A DNA stretch of 7,063 bases. Source: Rubripirellula sp. (GTDB lineage Bacteria > Planctomycetota > Planctomycetia > Pirellulales > Pirellulaceae). The notes under the pieces are model-generated. The model made no database searches. It was not told the origin of the DNA and saw only the letters and a list, made by a program, of their open reading frames with translations. Location of the stretch: contig JARFQX010000959.1 in NCBI GenBank assembly GCA_029287555.1, forward strand, positions 1 through 7,063. The letters run 5' to 3'. The translations under genes and the position numbers were made by a program. Within the stretch, counting starts at the first letter, position 1. Every line of letters begins with the position of its first letter. Positions 6,343-7,063 of this stretch are shown here, piece by piece.

Positions 6343-6574
6343 CGCGGGCGGGGTTTGATACGTTTTTCGTCGAAGACCTCAGAACCTTTCCACCGCGGGG
6401 GCGACTGGCTCCCAGGTGCGACCGCCGGTCGTGCTTTGAGGTCCCGAGTTTTAGGATTGGCTTCACGATCACACCAGGAACCTGTGTGTTGCCCATCAGC
6501 CTTGGGTTATTGTTCACAGGTACGAGTCGATCGGCGAGCCCCTCGCAAATTTCCCTCAAAAGGCAGGCTCCGTT
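6343..6574. other. Divergent intergenic region between the ATP-grasp gene and fae
   Basis: These 232 bases must hold the promoters of both divergent genes. I find no convincing -35/-10 pair. A 7-bp inverted repeat, ACCTGTG at 6480-6486 and CACAGGT at 6515-6521, has a 28-base spacer and could be an operator or weak leader hairpin. A related direct repeat occurs at 6413-6421 (CAGGTGCGA) and 6517-6525 (CAGGTACGA). Nothing here looks like a gene: the frames crossing it have no recognisable protein. Confidence 0.5.
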
Positions 6575-7063
6575 ATGCAATTCTACGTTGGTGAAGCTCT
6601 GGTTGGTGATGGTAACGAAGTCGCGCACATTGACTTGATGATCGGCAGCAAGGAGGGTCCCGTCGGAGTGGCGTTTGCCAATGCGTTGGCCACCCAAAGC
6701 GAAGGCCACACCAATCTTTTGGCCGTCCTGGAGCCGAACGTTGCTGTCAAACCGTCTACCGTGATGATCACCAAGGTCACGATCAAAGGGATGAAGCAGG
6801 CGGTGCAGATGTTTGGACCGGCGCAGGCCGCCGTCGCCAAGGCCGTTGCCGACGCGGTCAGTGAAGGTATCGTTCCCAAAGACCAGGCCGAGGACCTGGT
6901 TTGTGTCTGCGGCGTCTTCATCCACCCGGCTGCTGAAGACGACGAGAAGATCTACAACTACAACTACGAGGCGGTCAAGCAATCGCTGGTCAGCGCGATG
7001 GCGAGCAAGCCCACGGCCGACGAGATGATTGCCAAGAAGGATTCCGCGGCGCACCCGTTCAAG
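6575..7063 (+). CDS. fae: Formaldehyde-activating enzyme (Fae), 3' end cut by window edge
   Basis: The visible 163 residues match Fae, which condenses formaldehyde with tetrahydromethanopterin to methylene-H4MPT in the cytoplasm, as first step of H4MPT-linked formaldehyde oxidation. Signature stretches are YVGEALVGDGNEVAHIDL at residues 4-21 (His18 corresponds to the proposed catalytic His), LLAVLEPN near 49, VTIKGMKQAVQMFGPAQ near 70-86, GVFIHP near 119, YNYEAVKQS near 134, and the C-terminal SAAHPFK. Fae of Methylobacterium is about 170 residues and ends a few residues after a matching SA-HPF motif, so only a handful of codons should be missing. The ATG at 6575 fits the family start; purine-rich AAAAGG (6558-6563) and CAGG (6564-6567) give a weak Shine-Dalgarno signal. 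It is divergent from the ATP-grasp gene, which suggests a C1 gene neighbourhood. No frameshift or missing motif is seen. Confidence 0.97.
   Translation, partial: MQFYVGEALVGDGNEVAHIDLMIGSKEGPVGVAFANALATQSEGHTNLLAVLEPNVAVKPSTVMITKVTIKGMKQAVQMFGPAQAAVAKAVADAVSEGIVPKDQAEDLVCVCGVFIHPAAEDDEKIYNYNYEAVKQSLVSAMASKPTADEMIAKKDSAAHPFK

Noticed and set aside
6436..6457. TTGAGG ... TAGGAT as a sigma-70 promoter for fae
   Set aside because: The spacer is only 10 bases, far from the usual 16-18, so it is not a credible promoter.
6294..6638. Plus-strand frame of 114 codons across the divergent intergenic region
   Set aside because: It overlaps the 5' ends of both real genes in other frames, has no recognisable domain and is Arg/Ser/Pro-rich like random GC-rich sequence.
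6197..7054. Long minus-strand frame opposite fae and the intergenic region
   Set aside because: The + strand reads as Fae with family signatures throughout; the minus frame shows no known motif and overlaps the start of the ATP-grasp gene.

Overview
The window looks like part of a planctomycete chromosome (Rhodopirellula/Pirellula type). Three things point there. The gene set combines large single-pass envelope proteins with low-complexity Met/Gly and Pro/Thr/Ala tracts, whose conserved stretches resemble planctomycete 'hypothetical' families. A formaldehyde-activating enzyme gene (fae) of the tetrahydromethanopterin (H4MPT) C1 pathway is present. Shine-Dalgarno sequences are weak or missing at several starts. 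This placement is inference from gene content; there is no rRNA or other marker.

Positions 2-5010 (+ strand) hold three co-directional genes separated by 80 and 66 bp. The first is cut at its 5' end by the window edge. Each product has one hydrophobic helix at or near the visible N-terminus and a large, presumably periplasmic, region. Gene 2 has a segment resembling the PilO/Amuc_1100-like ferredoxin fold, interrupted by a Met-Gly tract. Gene 3 has an FN3-like segment with a WSDWS motif and two further Met-rich tracts. The set resembles a PilM-N-O type IV pilus (or type II secretion) alignment subcomplex by topology and order, but no pilus protein is proven by sequence alone. A strong intrinsic terminator at 5072-5102 closes this unit and lies inside the 3' end of the convergent gene.

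Positions 5026-6342 (- strand) encode an ATP-grasp ligase of the kind found in H4MPT/methanofuran C1 clusters. It carries a perfect 15-bp tandem duplication. Across a 232-bp divergent intergenic region, fae (6575 onward, + strand) runs off the right edge only a few codons before its expected end. The ATP-grasp protein and Fae probably serve the same pathway: Fae condenses formaldehyde with H4MPT, and the ligase may help make the pterin or furan cofactor.

The most unusual signal is the set of methionine-rich tracts (about half Met, the rest mostly Gly/Asp/Glu) in genes 2 and 3. They are encoded by hexanucleotide-like ATGGGN repeats, which also create canonical G-quadruplex motifs on the coding strand.
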